Positions 34,281 to 42,739 of a stretch of DNA of 64,000 nucleotides are shown piece by piece. The notes under the pieces were generated by a model. It ran no database searches. It was not told the DNA's origin and worked only from the letters and a program-made list of their open reading frames with translations. The stretch comes from SG8-41 sp035259205 (GTDB lineage Bacteria; Pseudomonadota; Gammaproteobacteria; Burkholderiales; SG8-41): NCBI GenBank assembly GCA_035259205.1, contig DATFWO010000318.1, positions 9,288-73,287 on the forward strand, in the 5' to 3' direction. A program made the position numbers and the translations under genes. Positions within the stretch are counted from its first letter, which is position 1. Each line of letters opens with the position of its first letter.

Positions 34281-34356
34281 ACTCCCTCGGTCCAGCTGCC
34301 GCCGCCAGGGGCAGCGAGAAGCCGCGCACGATGGAACGGGCGAGCGCCGCGCGCGG

Positions 34357-35094
34357 CTATCTTTTCTGCGCAATTTCCTCGGCGACGGTGCGGTAGAGCG
34401 AGCGGACCAGGAAATTGACGTCCTTTCCCACCCGCCCCGTGTTTATTCTCGAGGGAATGCGTTCGCCGCGGTGTTCGATCGCGCCGCCGATGACTTGAGG
34501 CCTGGTTCCGATAAGTCTGCCGATGCTGCTCACCTCTCTCGGTTCGGTCAGCATGAAAAGCGTTTCTATGCCATTCAACCGTGCGAGCTCGACGACGCCA
34601 AAGAAGAGGCCAGCCGAAATATACGGGAAGCGGGGATTTTTCCAGGTGCCGAAGTTCTTGTCGGCAGTTCCCTGCGGAGTCTGCGCTTCGCCCTTGCGCT
34701 TGCGAAACCGGGAGATGACGGCGAGCCGCGAGATCTCGCCGATGCTCTCGCGCGGGAGCTTGGCCGGATCGACGATGGAGCGATCCAGCGTGGCCGCGCA
34801 GCTTTTCTCGAACGGCAGCGGTTGGTGACGATCGTCGGCCCGTGTGCGGACGATGCGCGTGCAGCCGATGAAGTCGCCGAGCTGCACGCTGCGTATCAGC
34901 ACGTGCAACGATTGAGCGTCGTAGGCGTCGGTCTCGCGCTCGTCCGGCCGCTCCCGTTCAAAGCCCAGGTCCACGCAATAGACCTGGTGGCGCAGCCGAT
35001 AGACTTCGTCCTTCAACGTATCCGTGAGCGCCGGGACGATTTCGAAGTATTGCCTGAAGCCCTTACCCAGATTCAATATTTCGGGTAAAAACAC
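34357..35094 (-). CDS. PEP-CTERM/exosortase system-associated acyltransferase
   Basis: 245 residues. It matches the exosortase-associated GNAT-like family related to autoinducer synthases: YFEIVPAL, VYRLRHQVYCVDLGFE (about residues 30-47), an SxHxLIR-type segment, GEISRLAVISRFRKRKGE and TLFMLTEPR. Family members accompany XrtA systems; substrate unknown, acyl transfer is inferred from the fold. The LolA-like gene lies upstream on the same strand, with about 41 bases between them, so co-transcription is likely. Confidence 0.9.
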   Translation of the reverse strand: MFLPEILNLGKGFRQYFEIVPALTDTLKDEVYRLRHQVYCVDLGFERERPDERETDAYDAQSLHVLIRSVQLGDFIGCTRIVRTRADDRHQPLPFEKSCAATLDRSIVDPAKLPRESIGEISRLAVISRFRKRKGEAQTPQGTADKNFGTWKNPRFPYISAGLFFGVVELARLNGIETLFMLTEPREVSSIGRLIGTRPQVIGGAIEHRGERIPSRINTGRVGKDVNFLVRSLYRTVAEEIAQKR

Positions 35095-35135
35095 GGCGCG
35101 ATATCCTGCAGCATCCCGTCGTCTGCCGCCCGGTG

Positions 35136-35897
35136 CTATTCAAGCCTTTGCAGGTAGTCCTTGGTGAAAACCCGGTCGGGCAGGTCGCGCAGTTTCATCC
35201 CCGAGTATTCCAGCACCGACTCATCGCCCTTGCGCAGCGCATCCTCCATTACCATGCGCGTCGGTCGCGCCTTGCCGAGCATGGTCTGGAAGTTCTCGTA
35301 GCGGGCGGTTTTGAGCAGACGGTTGGACAACGAGTAGAACTCGGCGCGGTGAGGCCAGAAATTGGACTGCTTAACCCAGTAGACGACTTTTTGATAGGTC
35401 ACGCCGCGGTCGACGGCGGTGAGTTCCAGCACGTAATAGGGCTCGCCGTCGATGGTGTCGGTGCGCAGGATCTTGGGATTGTAGTCGCCGCTGAAGTTCG
35501 ATCGAGCGAGGTCACCATTGGCGACCTGGCCGGTGAGGCGCTGCGCCAGCCCGAGCCGCACCGGCTGCGATACGCTGGGCATGAATATCCACAGGTCGCG
35601 GCCTTTCATGAGCATGATCTGCCCGCGCTCGGCGACGGGCTCGGTGATCTGGACCACCGTATTCTCGTTGCCCTTGGACAGCACGCGATATTTCCGGACT
35701 TCGGCCGGCTGGCCCGGGGAGGTCGTGTTGATGGCGATCTCCACCTGAAAGCCCTCGCGCGGGAAGCGTATCTGGTCCGATTTTTCCAGTATACTTCTGG
35801 CGAGATCATCATCCGCAGCCCGGGCCACGTGGATGCCGGGCCCAGCGAGGCACAACAGCGCAGCGATCAGCGCGCGTCTCAAGAATCGTCTTGTCAT
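35136..35897 (-). CDS. LolA-like outer-membrane lipoprotein-sorting protein
   Basis: 253 residues from ATG 35897; the longer frame to 36020 adds a non-signal extension that overlaps the divergent ABC gene. A signal peptide (FLRRALIAALLCLAGPGIHVARA) is followed by a LolA/LolB-like beta fold: REGFQVEIAINTT, KYRVLSKGNE, DLWIFMPSV, YYVLELTAVDRG, FWPHRAEFYS. Family knowledge: periplasmic carriers of lipids or lipoproteins from an ABC extractor. The divergent ABC ATPase is 51 bases away and is the obvious partner. Confidence 0.88.
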   Translation of the reverse strand: MTRRFLRRALIAALLCLAGPGIHVARAADDDLARSILEKSDQIRFPREGFQVEIAINTTSPGQPAEVRKYRVLSKGNENTVVQITEPVAERGQIMLMKGRDLWIFMPSVSQPVRLGLAQRLTGQVANGDLARSNFSGDYNPKILRTDTIDGEPYYVLELTAVDRGVTYQKVVYWVKQSNFWPHRAEFYSLSNRLLKTARYENFQTMLGKARPTRMVMEDALRKGDESVLEYSGMKLRDLPDRVFTKDYLQRLE

Positions 35898-35948
35898 ATC
35901 CGCTCTGTGAAAGGGTGTCTGCACCCGCACATTTGAGGAGGGACTTGC

Positions 35949-36722
35949 ATGAGTGTTGCAAGCGTAGTTCGAATTGAAAACGTATGCAAAGACTACCAGA
36001 TGGGCGGGCAGCAAGTCCATGCCCTGAAAAGCATTACGCTCAACATCGAGGATGGAGTTTTTCTCGCCATCGCCGGGCCGTCAGGCAGCGGCAAATCCAC
36101 GCTGCTCAACCTGATGGGCTGCATCGACACGCCTACGACGGGCAAGATCTATATCAACGGGCAGGACGTCACCGGCAAGACGCCCGACCAGCTCGCCGAC
36201 CTCAGGGCGCGGACCATCGGGTTCATTTTCCAGACGTTCAACCTGCTGCCCGTGCTGACCGCGGCGGAGAACGTCGAGTATCCCCTCCTGAGGATGAAGG
36301 AACTGAGCGCCGCGGAGCGCCGCGACCGGGTCGCAAAATATCTCGGCATCGTCGGCCTCGAGAAGTATCGCGACCGTCGTCCCAACCAGCTGAGCGGCGG
36401 CCAGCGGCAGCGGGTAGCGATTGCGCGCGCCCTGGCGACGCACCCCAAGATCGTGCTGGCGGACGAGCCGACCGCGAACCTGGATCACAAGACCGGCTCA
36501 GGGATCCTGCAGCTGATGAAGGAGAGCAACCGCTACTACAAGACCACCTTCATTTTTTCCACCCACGATCGGCGCGTGATGGACATGGCGGACCGGCTGA
36601 TCATGGTCGAGGACGGCGAGATTCGCATGTTCGGCATCAAGGGGGCGAACAAATGGTTGATGGTGAACGAGCGTATGGGCACTATGGAGGACGCTCCGAT
36701 CGTGGAAGACAACCTCATTTAG
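35949..36722 (+). CDS. ABC transporter ATPase, LolD/MacB type
   Basis: 257 residues; GAGGAGGGA precedes the ATG. Walker A GPSGSGKST (about residues 41-49), Q-loop in FQTFNLLPV, signature LSGGQRQR, Walker B IVLADEPTANLD and H-loop STHD are all intact. This subfamily pairs with FtsX-like permeases. No permease is adjacent. The nearest ones without an ATPase are at 46559 and 47802. Its neighbour is a LolA-like protein, so the natural guess is a Lol-like extractor split over two sites. Confidence 0.95.
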   Translation: MSVASVVRIENVCKDYQMGGQQVHALKSITLNIEDGVFLAIAGPSGSGKSTLLNLMGCIDTPTTGKIYINGQDVTGKTPDQLADLRARTIGFIFQTFNLLPVLTAAENVEYPLLRMKELSAAERRDRVAKYLGIVGLEKYRDRRPNQLSGGQRQRVAIARALATHPKIVLADEPTANLDHKTGSGILQLMKESNRYYKTTFIFSTHDRRVMDMADRLIMVEDGEIRMFGIKGANKWLMVNERMGTMEDAPIVEDNLI

Positions 36723-37203
36723 CTTCTTGGCATCTTGATGTCGGACAACCCTTAACACAACGGGTCATTCGATTAAGCGATCGAAGGACGCTGCCCTTTA
36801 AGGCCGGGAAGCGCAACATCCACGAACACCCGTACATTCGGCGCTAGAAGTCGCGCCGTGCGGGTAGACAATCTGAACGGGTAGCGGTGGCGGCTCGAAC
36901 GCACCGAAGACTCGCCGTAGTTTTTGCTTCGCTACCAGCAATTCAACTTGGAAGTAGGGGAACTGCGCGCAGCCAGGCCGGTGCGTTGCCGCGTCGGTCG
37001 CGACCTCAAAACTGGTTGGTGCGCAGAACCGGCTGAATCGGAACGCGTGCAGGCGACTACACGTCGGCGATCCGCCTCGTCCCGAGAGACCTCGTGCTCG
37101 CCTTCATCGTGGGGCTGCTCGACGGCGCTGTTCCCGGCGCGACGCGCATCCCGCTGGTCTACGTACTGCCGCAGAAACGTCTGATTCCAGGAAACGCGGG
37201 GGT
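36723..37203. other. 480-base gap, nothing recognised
   Basis: Short frames exist on both strands but none has a ribosome site or a family resemblance. No box, sigma-54 promoter, RNA gene or insertion-sequence end was seen. It may be remnant DNA between two once-separate blocks. Confidence 0.4.
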
Positions 37204-38388
37204 TCAGGCTTCGAGGCCGACCTCCTTGTAGCTCAGGCCGAGCTTGCCCAGTGTCTTGGAGATCGCGCGCTGCAGGAGCACCTTGTAGCGCGACGCGAAT
37301 TCCGCCACTTCGAAGGCGTTGCGCCAATAAACCGGATCGTTCTCCCGAAAGCGGATCATTTCGGCGAATTCCGGCTCGAAGCTGCAATAGCCGATGGTCT
37401 TGAAGTCGATCGCGGTCATGATCGAGAGCACCTGATTGTTGGTCAGGATGGGCGAGGAATCGATCTCGGGCATCAGTTGCGCGCTCTCGAGCTCGCCCAG
37501 TATGGCGGCCTTGTCCGGGCGCCAGGCGACGAAGGGTATTACATACTGCGGGACGCGATCGGGGTCCTTGCCCGTGCCGTCCCAGAACAGACCCTGGTCT
37601 TCCTTGGAGAAGATGTCGGCGATCTTGAAGCCCGAGCGCCGCTCCATGCGGTCGGTCAGCGTGCGCGAGCACATGTCCTCGAACGGCATGACGTAATAGG
37701 AATGGAACTGCATGATCAATTCCTGCGCGAAATCGACGCCCGCCAGCACCAGCGGAATGTCCATGTCGTAGGCGTAGTAGAAGCCCAGCATCTGGTTGAG
37801 CGTGCCGTCGAGGCGGTCGACCGTCTGATAGCTGCCCTTCATCTCGACGTTCTGCAGGGTGTAGCGGTAGAGTGTCTTGTAAACGGAGGAGCGCGGCTTG
37901 TAGACGATGTGGTCGAGGTCCAGCTTGGCCGCGACTTCCTTGCAGCGCTGCAGCGAGAGGATGGAGTAGAAGCCGTTGTCCCAGGTCATGAGCAGCAGGC
38001 GCAGGCCGGGATATTCCTTGCCCAGGCGTGAGAGCATATAGCAGCTGTCCTTGCCGCCGCTGAACAGGACGATGGCGTCGTAGCGGCCGCGCCCCTTGCC
38101 CTGGTGGCTTTTCAGCAGTTGATCGAGCTCCTTGCGCTGGTGCTCGACGTACTTCTTCTGCCAGAGCGTCTCGTCGTCGTTCGCCTTCAGCTTGTTGTGC
38201 TCGTGGCACAGGTTGCAGACGCCATCGGTCAGCGTGACGTAGGGCACGCGCGAGGAAATCACGCACTGATTGCAGCGCTGCGCGACCGAGCCCTTGAACA
38301 GGCCGCGGACAAAGGGCCAGACATTCCGCGAAACGAAGTCAAACCGCCGCAAGTCATCGAGAATTTCTTGGTCGATATCACGCGCCAT
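37204..38388 (-). CDS. N-acetyl sugar amidotransferase (WbpG/PseA-like)
   Basis: 394 residues. A zinc-binding cysteine set (CNQCVIS and CNLCHEH) near residues 38-62 precedes the PP-loop ATPase motif IVLFSGGKDSCYM (about 105-117). LLMTWDNGF and LAGVDFAQELIMQF follow as in the family. Family knowledge: these ATP-dependent enzymes turn a sugar acetamido group into an acetamidino group, usually with HisH/HisF-like partners that supply ammonia. No such partners are in the window. It implies an amidinated sugar in the polysaccharide or glycan. Confidence 0.9.
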   Translation of the reverse strand: MARDIDQEILDDLRRFDFVSRNVWPFVRGLFKGSVAQRCNQCVISSRVPYVTLTDGVCNLCHEHNKLKANDDETLWQKKYVEHQRKELDQLLKSHQGKGRGRYDAIVLFSGGKDSCYMLSRLGKEYPGLRLLLMTWDNGFYSILSLQRCKEVAAKLDLDHIVYKPRSSVYKTLYRYTLQNVEMKGSYQTVDRLDGTLNQMLGFYYAYDMDIPLVLAGVDFAQELIMQFHSYYVMPFEDMCSRTLTDRMERRSGFKIADIFSKEDQGLFWDGTGKDPDRVPQYVIPFVAWRPDKAAILGELESAQLMPEIDSSPILTNNQVLSIMTAIDFKTIGYCSFEPEFAEMIRFRENDPVYWRNAFEVAEFASRYKVLLQRAISKTLGKLGLSYKEVGLEA

Positions 38389-38428
38389 GGGCTCCTCCCG
38401 GGAAACGCATTGTGAGATGTGGACGAAC

Positions 38429-38695
38429 TCAGCCGGCCTTACCGCCGCGGGACGGCACCTTCACCAGCGGATGCACGCGGATATGGTTCTGGCGGAACTT
38501 CTGGCCGTCCAGCGCGTCCACCGCCCCCTTCGGGTCCGGGGTGTCCAGCTCGACATGGGCGTAAGGCTCACGGGTCGGGTTGACCCAGTCGGCATGCAAA
38601 TCCACGGACAAGACCTTGCCATAAGGCTCAAAAAGCTTGCGGATGAAAGCCTCGTCGGCCTGGAACGGAAGGCTGCTGATGAAAATGGTCGCCAT
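38429..38695 (-). CDS. RRM-type RNA-binding protein
   Basis: 88 residues from ATG 38695, with GGAGAG before it; a start six codons earlier is possible. RNP2-like IFISSLPF and an RNP1-like YAHVELD segment mark a single RNA-recognition motif. Short RRM proteins of this type are common in bacteria and bind RNA non-specifically or in cold response; no specific role can be given here. Confidence 0.9.
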   Translation of the reverse strand: MATIFISSLPFQADEAFIRKLFEPYGKVLSVDLHADWVNPTREPYAHVELDTPDPKGAVDALDGQKFRQNHIRVHPLVKVPSRGGKAG

Positions 38696-39230
38696 ATCCA
38701 ACTCTCCTCGCACTGCGCCGAGTTCGCCTCTTCCCGGCGACTTGCTCCAGTCTGTTCCAGAATGACGGCAAGATCAACCGGCCCGCAATTTCGCGGCAGC
38801 GAATTCCCCTCGGGAATATATTGCAAGGCCCAGTGCAAAGCAAGCGCTCTTCCGCGGCTGCGTTATCCGGTATCGGCAGCTGCGCGTGCTCGCTTACCCG
38901 CTGCCCAACGCTCCCCCGCGCACTGCGTGCGCAAGGGCGGGCGAAACGAGGTAGCTTCCCGCGCACCATACGAGTGTCGGTTCGGGAAATTATGACCACA
39001 TCTTATCCGACAATTCTGACTGGTGCGGCTCAAACTCTGGTACGCTTTTACCTGTGATCTCCCGCGTCTATTGGCGAAAACTCGGGGATTCACAATGACC
39101 GTCGTACAGGTCAAACCCTGGCGAATCCCCCGGCGGAGCCGGGGCTTGCCTTTGCGAGTTAGCGCGATTCGCCCACAATCCGGAAAGCTCGAACCGATCT
39201 TCCTGCGAGGTCACTCGGACAGCCGGCCCC
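38696..39230. other. 535-base gap with two short hairpins
   Basis: Hairpins GCGCAC-TGC-GTGCGC (38918-38932) and CCCCGGC-GGA-GCCGGGG (39128-39144) are visible. No T-run follows either. No gene with support is seen. Confidence 0.35.
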
Positions 39231-40907
39231 ATGCCTGAAGAAAACGCCACGCCCATCATCAGTGCGTTCGATCCCCGCAGCAATCTGAGCGCTGCGCTCG
39301 TCGCGTGGCGAGCGATCCTCGGCGACCCCAACGTGCTCGTCGACGATGCGGCGCGCGATCGCTACGCCCGCAGCACCTCGTCGTCCAGCCGACGCCCGGC
39401 GGCAATCCTGAAGCCGGCCTCGCGCGACGAGGTCGTGGAACTCGTCAAAGTGGCGCGCCGCTGCCGGACGCCGCTCTATCCGATCAGCACTGGCCAAAAC
39501 TGGGGCTACGGCGACGCCTGCGCGGTTTTCGATGGCCAGGTGATCGTCGATCTTGGCCGCATGAACCGGATCCACCATGTCGACACCGAGCTGGGCTACG
39601 CCGTCATCGAGCCCGGCGTCACGCAGCGCCAGCTGTCCCGGTACCTCGCTCACCAGAACGTAGCGTTCTGGGTCGATTGCACGGGCGCAGGACCGAATAC
39701 CAGCTTGATCGGGAACATCGTCGAGCGCGGTATGGGGCACAGCCCCTACGGTAACCGATTCCAGACGATTTCGGGGATGGAGGTCGTGCTCGGAACCGGA
39801 GATGTGCTGCGCACAGGATTCGGCCAATTCCCGGGCGCAAAGACCACCCACCTCTATCCGTACGGCATAGGCCCGTACCTCGACGGGATTTTCACCCAAT
39901 CGAATTTCGGGATCGTCACCGAGCTTGGGCTGTGGCTGCTGCCGGTACCGGAGTCGTTCTGTCCGTACATTGTGCTGTTCAACGAGGACCAGGACTTGCT
40001 CGGCGCCCTCGCGCCGCTGCGGGAGCTGCGGCTCCACCGGATACTGCAAAGCGTGCCCCACATCGGAAATGACCTTCGGGCGCTGGCCGCGGACGCGCCG
40101 TTTCCGCGCGACCGGCTGCCAGGACGCACCCGACTGACACCGGAGATCAGGGCGGCCCTGCGGAAGCGCGCGGGCATCGGTGCATGGTCGATGTCAGGCG
40201 CGTTCTACGGCACGTCACGCCAGGTTGCACTGCACAAGAGGCTTTTGAGGCGCGCGTTAGGCGGGGTCAACGCAAAGGTGATGTTCCTTCCACGGCACAT
40301 TCTCGCGGCCGGACGGCTCTTTGTGCGGCTCTTCGGCCACTTGGCGTCGTTCCGGGGGTTGGAGAAGAAGATCCGCTTGGGCTCGGCACTCGCCGGCATG
40401 CATAGCGGCACGCCGACGGGGGCGTTCCTTCGTGGATGCTATTGGCGCCACCAAACAGGAGGACCGGCCGATTTTTCCGACGATACCGATCTCGCGGGCG
40501 AGCGCATCGGGATCATGTGGATGGCCCCGATCATCCCCTTCCGGCAGGACGATCTCGCGCTGCTCAACCGGGAGATGGACACACTTTTTTCGCGCTTCGA
40601 CTTCGATTGCCACGTTACCCTCAACATGATCAACGACCGCGCCCTGGCGGCCGTGTACACGATCGAATACGATGCGGAAGACGACGCGGAAACTCGGAGG
40701 GGTATCGCGTGTTACGAGGCCGGCGTTCGCAGGCTGTTCGAGCTCGGCTACCCGTTATATCGATCCTCCGTGAGGGGGATGGCGCTCCTGCCATCGCAAG
40801 GCGATGGCAGCGTTGGCGATGCGGTCGGCCGGTTGAAAGGGGCGCTCGATCCGGACGGGGTCATTGCCCCCGGGCGCTACGATTGGCAGGACCAAGACAC
40901 GAGGTGA
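39231..40907 (+). CDS. FAD-linked oxidase, vanillyl-alcohol oxidase / 4-cresol dehydrogenase type
   Basis: 558 residues. The FAD-binding PCMH domain starts near residue 50: RPAAILKPASRDEVVELVK, YPISTGQNWGYGDA, VIEPGVTQRQL, GNIVERGMGHSPYGNR and the glycine-rich FGIVTELGLWLLP. The C-terminal half matches VAO-type oxidases of para-substituted phenols. No signal peptide is obvious. 4-cresol dehydrogenases need a cytochrome subunit, and none is next to it, so an oxidase-like use of oxygen or another acceptor is possible. It looks like a metabolic gene unrelated to the exosortase theme. Confidence 0.88.
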   Translation: MPEENATPIISAFDPRSNLSAALVAWRAILGDPNVLVDDAARDRYARSTSSSSRRPAAILKPASRDEVVELVKVARRCRTPLYPISTGQNWGYGDACAVFDGQVIVDLGRMNRIHHVDTELGYAVIEPGVTQRQLSRYLAHQNVAFWVDCTGAGPNTSLIGNIVERGMGHSPYGNRFQTISGMEVVLGTGDVLRTGFGQFPGAKTTHLYPYGIGPYLDGIFTQSNFGIVTELGLWLLPVPESFCPYIVLFNEDQDLLGALAPLRELRLHRILQSVPHIGNDLRALAADAPFPRDRLPGRTRLTPEIRAALRKRAGIGAWSMSGAFYGTSRQVALHKRLLRRALGGVNAKVMFLPRHILAAGRLFVRLFGHLASFRGLEKKIRLGSALAGMHSGTPTGAFLRGCYWRHQTGGPADFSDDTDLAGERIGIMWMAPIIPFRQDDLALLNREMDTLFSRFDFDCHVTLNMINDRALAAVYTIEYDAEDDAETRRGIACYEAGVRRLFELGYPLYRSSVRGMALLPSQGDGSVGDAVGRLKGALDPDGVIAPGRYDWQDQDTR

Positions 40908-41042
40908 TTTGCGGCTGAGGCGAGGCGCGAGCTCCGGATCGCTCTGGACGCGCCTATCCTCGTTCGATTGATGCCTTTCCGGTAAGGTGTGCTGTCGGGC
41001 TTGCACCATCCGGCAGGCGCGCCTTGGCGGCAGGATGAAACC

Positions 41043-41072
41043 AAAAAAAACGGCAGCCCTGCGGCTGCCGTT
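41043..41072 (-). terminator. Rho-independent terminator of the PEPGT PEP-CTERM gene
   Basis: On the minus strand an 8-base stem CGGCAGCC/GGCTGCCG with a GCAG loop is followed by eight T residues. It lies 20 bases after the stop of the gene at 41091. Confidence 0.92.
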
Positions 41073-41090
41073 TCAGAACGCGCGCTGTTG

Positions 41091-42077
41091 CTATACAGAA
41101 GACTTGCTGCGGCGTGCCGCCACCCCGAATCCGGCCAGGGCCAGACCGAGAAGGGCGAGCGTGCCCGGCTCGGGAGCCGTCAGGACTTGGAACTGGAAGT
41201 CGCCGCGGGCAAACGGGTCGACGCCGTCTACGTATGTAGCGCCCGTCGTTGAAAGCCCCTTACCACCTTGTACGGTGCCTGACCCCTTGAAGTCGACGGG
41301 AAACAGGGGATTGCCAAAGAAGGGGCAGCCTGCAGGAGGCAAGTTGGTGTCGCAAATCTGCGGGTCCACATCCGGCCCGGTGCCGCCCGCCCCTTGCTGG
41401 AACGCGAAGTCGGGCGTGCCAACAATGCCGGTGACTTGCTTCACGAGCGAGGGGTTGTCGCTTGCAGTAATTGTCAGGTGCTCGTTGCCGGCCGGCGCCC
41501 CGCTAGCCCCCGTGAACACAACGTTCCAAAATAACGTCCCGTTCGAAGCGCCCGTCAGGCAACTAGACAAGCTGACTTGGGCACCGGCGAGCGCGGTGTT
41601 GCAGTCACCGGCAGCGAGATCCATATCCGCGATCGGGCCGTCCCAAGTACGGGCGATGGTGCCGGCCGGCGCCCCGGCGGTAGCCGCCGCTGGTATTACT
41701 AGTCCGGGCGCGAAGGGTACCGTATTAGAAAGGAATCCCGTGGGATTCGCGCCAAAAACAAAGAGGAATTGCCCGGGTCCAGCAGGGATCTTGGTAAGTA
41801 CAAACTGATCTATGATACCGGTGAACTCGGGCGGAGTGATGGTAACCGAGCTGCCGGGCCCCGTGGCGGGGTGAGTTGACTGAACCGTGATGATCGCGAC
41901 GATGCTGTCGCCCTTGTCGATCAAGCCATTCCCGTTCCGGTCGATAAAAAAGTCGAGCAGGTCGTCCTCGAACGCCGTGCCCGCCGGTCCGAAGAACGTG
42001 GGTGCAGCCGTCGCCGTCCCCCCCAGCCCCATGCCCAGTGCAAGCGCGACGCTTGCGGAAAGTGTTTTCAGTTTCAT
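41091..42077 (-). CDS. PEP-CTERM sorting-domain protein (classic PEPGT)
   Basis: 328 residues with AAGGGA before the ATG. Signal peptide (SASVALALGMGLGGTATA) is followed by a body starting with FFGPAGTAFEDDLLDFFIDRNG, perhaps a metal-loop segment (DRNGNGLIDKGDS). The tail APEPGTLALLGLALAGFGVAARR is a textbook exosortase signal: PEP, helix, basic end. A perfect sigma-54 promoter and two boxes lie upstream, and a terminator follows. This is the best single exemplar of the regulon in the window. Function of the mature protein is unknown. Confidence 0.95.
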   Translation of the reverse strand: MKLKTLSASVALALGMGLGGTATAAPTFFGPAGTAFEDDLLDFFIDRNGNGLIDKGDSIVAIITVQSTHPATGPGSSVTITPPEFTGIIDQFVLTKIPAGPGQFLFVFGANPTGFLSNTVPFAPGLVIPAAATAGAPAGTIARTWDGPIADMDLAAGDCNTALAGAQVSLSSCLTGASNGTLFWNVVFTGASGAPAGNEHLTITASDNPSLVKQVTGIVGTPDFAFQQGAGGTGPDVDPQICDTNLPPAGCPFFGNPLFPVDFKGSGTVQGGKGLSTTGATYVDGVDPFARGDFQFQVLTAPEPGTLALLGLALAGFGVAARRSKSSV

Positions 42078-42140
42078 AGTTTGTCCCTTCGATGCCGGTT
42101 AATGTGTTGCGCCAAAAGCTTTTACCACACCCCTCGTAAA

Positions 42141-42155
42141 GCAACGGCCGTGCCA
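42141..42155 (-). promoter_or_regulatory. Sigma-54 promoter (perfect consensus)
   Basis: The minus strand reads TGGCACGGCCGTTGC, an exact match to TGGCACG-N4-TTGC. Transcription would start near 42129, leaving a leader of about 52 bases. Confidence 0.88.
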
Positions 42156-42228
42156 TAATTTATAACTACTTGATACTTAGAATAAATATAAATACCCGCC
42201 CCAGACCACTGGCTTATCCGAAGCCGAT

Positions 42229-42246
42229 TGATAAAATTTTCCGACA
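42229..42246 (+). promoter_or_regulatory. PEP-CTERM-type box (diverged)
   Basis: TGATAAAATTTTCCGACA, about 85 bases upstream of the sigma-54 promoter. The left end differs from TTGTAAAA. Confidence 0.6.
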
Positions 42247-42341
42247 AAAAACAGGCGCAATTTACGCAGATGAGACCGGCTCTGGACGGCGTATTCGACA
42301 GCTTTCTTCATTTAATCCTTTAGTTACAGCTTGAAACCCGG

Positions 42342-42359
42342 TTGTAAAATTTACCGACA
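42342..42359 (+). promoter_or_regulatory. PEP-CTERM-type box
   Basis: TTGTAAAATTTACCGACA, about 200 bases upstream of the sigma-54 promoter of the gene at 41091. It reads toward the far side, as most copies here do. Confidence 0.8.
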
Positions 42360-42739
42360 AAACGCAGCGGCCGTGCGGGAAGCGAAGTAAGACATTGTTT
42401 TAAATAGATACCCAAACTACAGCGGAAAGCACCCGCCACTGGTCCAACCATCCGTTCACGGAATCGGACGCCTGCCCCGGTCATCGCTTCCAGAACGCTC
42501 GTCTGAACAACCCGTGAAAACGACAGGCCTTGCGGCACGTCCCCTCGTTCCTCGCATTATGGGCGCCCGGTGTGGCCCTAGCAAACGGCGGCGCACTACC
42601 CCATCGGGACGGCCGTAGATCGCCGCCTGCAGCGGCAGCGAGGCATGGTCTTCGCACCGCAACGGCTACAGGCCACGCACCTGCGGGCCGCGTGCAGAGG
42701 GTGCGTGGGGGCTCTTATGTCGCGCCGCCAGCTCGCGGG
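42360..42739. other. 380-base gap, nothing recognised
   Basis: GC content rises again after the AT-rich regulatory zone, but no frame with a ribosome site or family match is seen. It is the downstream end of the TPR-GT2-FkbM gene. Confidence 0.4.

Noticed and set aside
36723..37203. Insertion sequence or attachment site in the gap between the two halves of the transporter set
   Set aside because: No inverted repeats, transposase fragments or tRNA were seen.
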